Shown here piece by piece: positions 13,101-13,511 of a DNA stretch of 13,511 nt; within the stretch, counting starts at the first letter, position 1; the number at the start of each line of letters is the position of its first letter. This DNA is from Oscillospiraceae bacterium (lineage in GTDB: Bacteria > Bacillota > Clostridia > Oscillospirales > Oscillospiraceae). The notes below the pieces were generated by a model. The model made no database searches. It was not told where the DNA came from and saw only the letters and a list, made by a program, of their open reading frames with translations. The position numbers and the translations under genes were made by a program. The stretch spans positions 1-13,511 of the forward strand of contig JAEDLP010000043.1 of the NCBI GenBank assembly GCA_016295225.1, given 5' to 3'.

Positions 13101-13511
13101 TTAAACCGGTTCCACATAGATCCCCACCAGCTCACCCAGCGCGTGATACACGGGGTTGCCGGTGTCCCGGCTGCACAGGTAGGTCACCCCGTCCTGGCTG
13201 TAGTACAGCCCGCTCACCAGCGCCATGTTCCCGTTGTAGGGAATGGGGTCATACAGGGAGCCGTCGTGGGTTTCGCAGATTTCCTCCCACAGAGCCGGGG
13301 CGTTCTCCGGCTCCCAGCCATCCTGAGAAGTATGAGCCTGGAGGCAGCGCCACAGCCTGACGTTGTCCTGCACCTTGTAACCTGCTGCGTAAGAGACACC
13401 TGCCGCCCACGCCGGGTAAAACGCCTTCATCCGGAACGCCGTCTGGTCATCCACCACCAGGGTGTTGACCTGCTGCTTCAGGAGCAGGGACAGCGCCTCC
13501 GATTCCGTGAG
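13101..13511 (-). CDS. Chitin-binding-like (CBM5/12-type) phage tail protein, 5' end missing
   Basis: The frame is open to the window edge, so 136 C-terminal residues are seen; the GTG at 13457 is not a convincing start because the upstream codons (LTESEALSLLLKQQ) continue the protein naturally. It contains FYPAWAAGVSYAAGYKV, LWRCLQAHTSQDGW and PALWEEI, the aromatic pattern of CBM5/12-like carbohydrate-binding modules common in phage tail proteins. A second small module follows: DPIPYNGNMALVSGLYYSQD, then TYLCSRDTGNPVY. It probably binds wall or surface glycans and works with the fibre protein encoded next, 61 bases downstream. It ends at TAA (13101). Confidence 0.8.
   Translation of the reverse strand, partial: LTESEALSLLLKQQVNTLVVDDQTAFRMKAFYPAWAAGVSYAAGYKVQDNVRLWRCLQAHTSQDGWEPENAPALWEEICETHDGSLYDPIPYNGNMALVSGLYYSQDGVTYLCSRDTGNPVYHALGELVGIYVEPV

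Noticed and set aside
13040..13135. Longer start for the tail-fibre protein at 13135
   Set aside because: It overlaps the end of the preceding gene and the extra residues do not resemble a fibre N-terminus, while AAAGGAGGT precedes the ATG at 13039.

Overview
The window looks like part of a temperate phage (or prophage) genome from a gut-type Clostridia host, probably of the Oscillospiraceae/Ruminococcaceae kind. The evidence is GC-rich late genes with strong AGGAGG-type ribosome binding sites, a HTH/ImmA immunity-type pair, a C39-like lysin, a chitin-binding-like tail protein and a giant 'polyvalent' phage protein. The host assignment is an inference from codon and protein style; no search was run.

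Layout, left to right. Positions 2-70 hold the last 22 codons of an unidentified + strand gene. Next come a perfect 18-bp hairpin (93-150) and a short stretch resembling the 3' end of a tRNA (about 169-193), a candidate phage attachment core. Then follows a + strand, AT-richer accessory block: an operator/promoter region (228-281), a XRE-family repressor (314-691), an overlapping ImmA/IrrE-type metallopeptidase (688-1215), a leader region with a minus-strand terminator, and a 32-residue small gene (1398-1496) closed by an intrinsic terminator (1511-1561). This terminator and the 93-150 hairpin carry the same conserved loop sequence.

From 1569 to the right edge everything is on the minus strand and reads right to left as one tightly packed late operon. 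Its order is: a chitin-binding-like tail/fibre protein (cut by the window edge), a tail-fibre-like protein, a C39-like cysteine-peptidase lysin, a glutamine-rich coiled-coil protein with two WWYDG repeats, and a 2636-residue giant protein taking up 7.9 kb, more than half the window.

The giant protein has a lysine-rich tail, YSGG-type repeats, two separate HExxH metallopeptidase-like modules, a module resembling LPD3/BECR-type nuclease-like domains and a C-terminal module resembling LPD38. This is the architecture described for 'polyvalent proteins' of phages and conjugative elements, which are thought to enter the cell with the DNA and act on host defences or targets. Together with the preceding repeat/coiled-coil protein it probably forms an internal or ejected virion component. 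No holin, portal, capsid or terminase gene is visible here; they would lie to the right.

The convergent order (left gene, attachment-like core, accessory genes, then late genes reading toward it) is what a lambda-type attP region looks like. If the left gene is an integrase, the window may come from a circular or unintegrated phage genome, and the HTH-ImmA-small-gene block would be a cargo ('moron') module.
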